From positions 1-48,424 of IMG/VR virus record IMGVR_UViG_3300050821_001025: a stretch of DNA of 48,424 bases; one strand, 5' to 3'. How positions within the stretch are numbered: position 1 is the first letter of the stretch; each line of letters begins with the position of its first letter. The notes under the pieces are model-generated. The model had not been told where the DNA came from. It did not search any database and saw only the letters and a list, made by a program, of their open reading frames with translations. Below are positions 47,259 to 48,424 of this stretch, piece by piece. This stretch comes from a virus. The translations under genes and the position numbers were made by a program.

Positions 47259-48424
47259 CCCCGATTCTCAGACGTGGAACAACGGAACGTACATAATCAC
47301 TTTCGTACCTGCGCCAAACACTCAACAGCCCTCAACGTGGACTGGCGGAGCCTTGGTCACCCAGTACACAGGCAGCCTTAATTCTTCTGGTGTTCTGAGC
47401 GTCAGCGTGGCCGATAACGGATTCGTTTCGCCTCCGGGAAGCAAGTGGCAATTCACGCTTTGCTCTAACACGTCGGCACCTTGCCAGAACGTCGTTACGG
47501 CTGTGACCGGAGCAAGCCCAAACCTTTCCACGACACTCAGCAATGGACTAATCGCTCCGAGATTTGGGGCGGGTCAGTTTGCTTACGGGTACCTCGATAC
47601 GGAAGTTGGCGGGGCGTTGCTTCCCGGAGGAACCTACTACAACGTCACAAACGCTGTGCAAAGAATATGGAGCGGAAGCGCATGGGGCAACAATACTAGC
47701 GGCGGGTCGGTTACCAGTGTAGGGACTGGAACAGGATTAACAGGTGGCCCTATTACAACTACGGGAACCATTGCCCTTGCTAACACAGCGGTAACCCCCG
47801 CCGCGTACACCAATGCAAACATCACCGTAGATCAACAGGGTCGTATCACTGCCGCTGCGAACGGTAGCTCGTCTGGCGGAGTTTCCAGTTTTAACACTCG
47901 TACTGGGGCGGTAGCCCCAGCTTCCAACGATTACAACTTTAACCAACTCGCAGGAACTGTTGCGTTAGCGACGCAAGCCAGTGGACAGCTCCCAGTCGGC
48001 AACGTAGGAAGTGCTGGCCTTAGCGGAACTGGGCCTGTCCGGGTCAACGCAACTGGGGTAGTAGATATTCTTGGCAATGGCCCACAAACAACTAATTGCG
48101 CTTGGGTGTTCACTGAGGCAGTCGTAGCTTCTGCTGCGGTAGTCCCGACATGGAACTGCCCCGGCGTCGCAGTGGATAGCCGTTCTAGTGCCAGTCCCGC
48201 CATCGTTGGCGACGCTTCGGGAGCCAGTACCGACCGCGCCGCGCTGGTGCTGACGACAAACAACACGACCTCGACAGCGGTGACCGTGCCGCAAGCCGGA
48301 GGCCCTGGCCTCGGCTCCAACTTCCCATTCGTGCTCTGCAATCCTGGAACCGTGGTGGCGACTGCTACTCCGACCACTTCAACGATCAATAGCAATACGA
48401 CGATGGTTTTGCAAGGTAAAGTTG
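47155..48424 (+). CDS. Tail fibre-like protein with signal peptide, N-terminal part (continues at 1)
   Basis: This gene starts at ATG 47155 (GGAG just upstream; ATGs also at 47161 and 47167) and runs off the end in the frame that continues at base 1 to 1794. The N-terminus (MKNTVKLLAIVALMVGSALAQ) is a clear Sec signal peptide. The first about 170 residues (TATITDPDSQTWNNGTY, PGSKWQFTLC, LIAPRFGAGQF) match the module in the 3199..5943 protein. A fibre-type repeat (ANITVDQQGRITAA) follows at about 47776. It is probably a host-binding protein, or one placed on the host surface. Confidence 0.75.
   Translation, partial: MKMGMKNTVKLLAIVALMVGSALAQTSAITATITDPDSQTWNNGTYIITFVPAPNTQQPSTWTGGALVTQYTGSLNSSGVLSVSVADNGFVSPPGSKWQFTLCSNTSAPCQNVVTAVTGASPNLSTTLSNGLIAPRFGAGQFAYGYLDTEVGGALLPGGTYYNVTNAVQRIWSGSAWGNNTSGGSVTSVGTGTGLTGGPITTTGTIALANTAVTPAAYTNANITVDQQGRITAAANGSSSGGVSSFNTRTGAVAPASNDYNFNQLAGTVALATQASGQLPVGNVGSAGLSGTGPVRVNATGVVDILGNGPQTTNCAWVFTEAVVASAAVVPTWNCPGVAVDSRSSASPAIVGDASGASTDRAALVLTTNNTTSTAVTVPQAGGPGLGSNFPFVLCNPGTVVATATPTTSTINSNTTMVLQGKV
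48328..48424. repeat. Terminal direct repeat, right copy
   Basis: Exact copy of bases 1..97. Joining the two copies fuses the reading frame from 47155 to the one ending at 1794. A true short terminal repeat at packaged DNA ends cannot be excluded without read data. Confidence 0.95.

Noticed and set aside
1-48424. tRNA genes, CRISPR arrays, insertion sequences and an attachment site
   Set aside because: No tRNA-like cloverleaf, repeat-spacer pattern, transposase, integrase or inverted-end element was seen by eye; a tRNA scan was not possible.

Overview
The window is a complete, circular or circularly assembled genome of a tailed bacteriophage with a short tail (podovirus-like). The first 97 bases are repeated exactly as the last 97 (1..97 = 48328..48424). 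One tail-fibre gene runs off the right end and continues in frame at the left end, so the unique genome is about 48.3 kb. No integrase, excisionase, DNA polymerase, tRNA or CRISPR array was seen, which fits a lytic or at least non-integrating phage. The host cannot be read directly. Exported, cysteine-containing beta-rich proteins, Ig-like modules and Shine-Dalgarno sites mixed with leaderless starts point to a diderm soil or water bacterium; Acidobacteriota is only a guess.

Layout. (1) 24.2 kb leftward to 11.3 kb, minus strand: about 40 tightly packed small early genes, nearly all joined by ATGA, TGATG or GTGA overlaps. They include several zinc ribbons, an ERF single-strand annealing protein, a replisome-organiser-like protein with an overlapping second replication gene, an HNH/NinG-like nuclease, an ASCH-domain protein and a C5-cytosine methyltransferase. 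(2) 24.2-25.0 kb: the control region, with a leftward and a rightward promoter and arrays of an 8-bp operator-like repeat. (3) 25.0-45.7 kb, plus strand: nested zinc-ribbon ORFs, a chimeric co-chaperonin, terminase, portal, scaffold-like protein, decoration-like protein, a homing endonuclease, the probable major capsid protein, head-tail and nozzle proteins, and three ejection-type proteins, ending at a strong intrinsic terminator. (4) 45.8 kb to the right end and on to 8.5 kb: a PurD-like ATP-grasp enzyme, a small acidic ORF and a run of receptor-binding or fibre-like proteins that unusually carry Sec signal peptides, one with a LamG-like domain followed by an SGNH hydrolase. (5) 8.5-11.4 kb: the lysis region (membrane proteins, M15 peptidase endolysin, lipoprotein), which converges on the early genes.

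The most notable observations are: a GroES/Cpn10-type co-chaperonin (25289..26092) with a DnaJ-like four-CxxC zinc domain inserted just before its GroEL-binding loop; a possible regulon in which a ribbon-helix-helix protein on the minus strand inside the head cluster is read from a leaderless promoter and shares an 8-bp repeat operator with the central control region; a near-match to a bacterial chromosomal parS site next to the capsid gene; an ATP-grasp enzyme next to a small acidic overlapping ORF; and a lipoprotein gene with a stop codon just after its lipobox.

All calls rest on reading the sequence and on recalled family motifs. No database search was possible.
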